DNA from: Picosynechococcus sp. PCC 7003
GTDB lineage: Bacteria > Cyanobacteriota > Cyanobacteriia > Cyanobacteriales > MRBY01
Direction of reading: 5' to 3'
Length of the DNA: 64,000 nt
Assembly: GCF_001693255.1 (NCBI RefSeq)
Contig: NZ_CP016474.1
Coordinates: forward strand, 310,001-374,000
Shown: piece by piece, positions 63,667 to 64,000 of the stretch
Layout of the letters: each line of letters begins with the position of its first letter
Position numbering within the stretch: the first letter of the stretch is position 1
The notes under the pieces: model-generated
What the model was told of the DNA's origin: nothing
Databases searched by the model: none
The model's input: the letters and a program-made list of their open reading frames with translations, nothing else
Program-made: the position numbers and the translations under genes

Positions 63667-64000
63667 TTGGCGAGTTTGACGCATATTCGGATTGTGGTTG
63701 TAGAACCTGCAGGGGCACTAAATCTTGGCTCCATTGCCCGGGTGATGAAAAATATGGGCCTGAGGCAATTGTTTTTAGTCAATCCCCATTGTAACCATTT
63801 GGGCCAGGATGCCTACCTGATGGCAGTCCATGGGCGGGAATTTCTCGAACAGGCGGTGGTTGTGCCTGATTTGGCAACGGCATTGACGGGTTGCAAAAAG
63901 GCGATCGCCACCACTGGACTCCAGCGCAGTTTGTCGATGCCTGTGGAAACGCCGAAAGAAGCTCTGCCCTGGTTTTTAGAAGATGATCAGCCCAGCGCGT
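63667..64000 (+). CDS. TrmJ/TrmH-type tRNA/rRNA methyltransferase (partial)
   Basis: The first 111 codons of an SPOUT-class methyltransferase. IRIVVVEPAGALNLGSIARVMKNMG and LFLVNPHCNHLGQDAYLMAVHG are TrmJ/LasT (RNA methyltransferase TrmH group 1) hallmarks, usually 2'-O-methylation of tRNA position 32. The frame begins with TTG at 63667, helped by a GGAG site 9 nt upstream (another TTG at 63676). The window ends inside the gene; the SPOUT knot is not seen. Confidence 0.88.
   Translation, partial: MASLTHIRIVVVEPAGALNLGSIARVMKNMGLRQLFLVNPHCNHLGQDAYLMAVHGREFLEQAVVVPDLATALTGCKKAIATTGLQRSLSMPVETPKEALPWFLEDDQPSA

Overview
The window is cyanobacterial chromosome. The evidence is photosystem II psbU, the NDH-1 subunit ndhS, the kaiA-kaiB-kaiC clock cluster, vipp1, and very frequent copies of the HIP1 octamer GCGATCGC (usually as GGCGATCGCC). 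Moderate GC, short intergenic gaps and the gene content suggest a unicellular marine/brackish Synechococcus of the PCC 7002 (Picosynechococcus) type. That placement is an inference; no 16S gene is present.

Layout. 1-3.9 kb: a tandem pair of metallophosphoesterases, one degenerate, then a COG0523-like P-loop protein and an FAD oxidoreductase that diverge from a perfect 15-bp Fur/Zur-type palindrome. 4-7.5 kb: kaiC, kaiB and kaiA on the minus strand, with kaiB and kaiC separated by an odd HIP1-free spacer of about 0.6 kb. 7.6-14.7 kb: minus-strand run of a GT39 membrane glycosyltransferase, a 900-aa PEP-synthase-like membrane protein, an aminotransferase, a thioredoxin and vipp1. 15-22 kb: receiver-histidine kinase, trpB, HAS-barrel protein, ndhS (too short for most ORF cut-offs), sigma-like protein, glyoxalase-like protein, nadB. 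22-24.9 kb: stress genes dps, a glycine-rich ChaB-domain protein, a coiled-coil protein and a DUF4079 protein. 25-26.7 kb: folM-folB-folK operon. 26.9-29.2 kb: bioB-bioY-lspA. 29.3-41.3 kb: a solitary binding lipoprotein, Gfo/Idh/MocA oxidoreductase, coiled-coil/DivIVA-like protein, coaD, purC, omp85, lpxC, 1-Cys peroxiredoxin, psbU, a membrane HExxH protein and rpe.

Accessory parts. At 41.4-42.9 kb lies a tnpB-only IS200/IS605-type element with an intact TnpB and a divergent 45-aa ribbon-helix-helix gene. An inverted repeat covers each of the two start codons. Just beyond it, the potassium-channel/RCK gene has a one-base frameshift in a homopolymer. At 50.8-53 kb is an AT-rich, nearly HIP1-free island with a HigBA-type module, a second RelE/ParE-type module and a NERD nuclease carrying a Cys-rich tail.

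Other genes: argD, a B12/radical-SAM enzyme, fbp diverging from malQ, a rhomboid protease, a PhnD-like lipoprotein, gloA, a GluR0-like glutamate-gated channel, pbpC, hupE, an EF-G2-type elongation factor, and the 5' part of a TrmJ-type RNA methyltransferase that runs off the end. No rRNA, tRNA or CRISPR array was seen.
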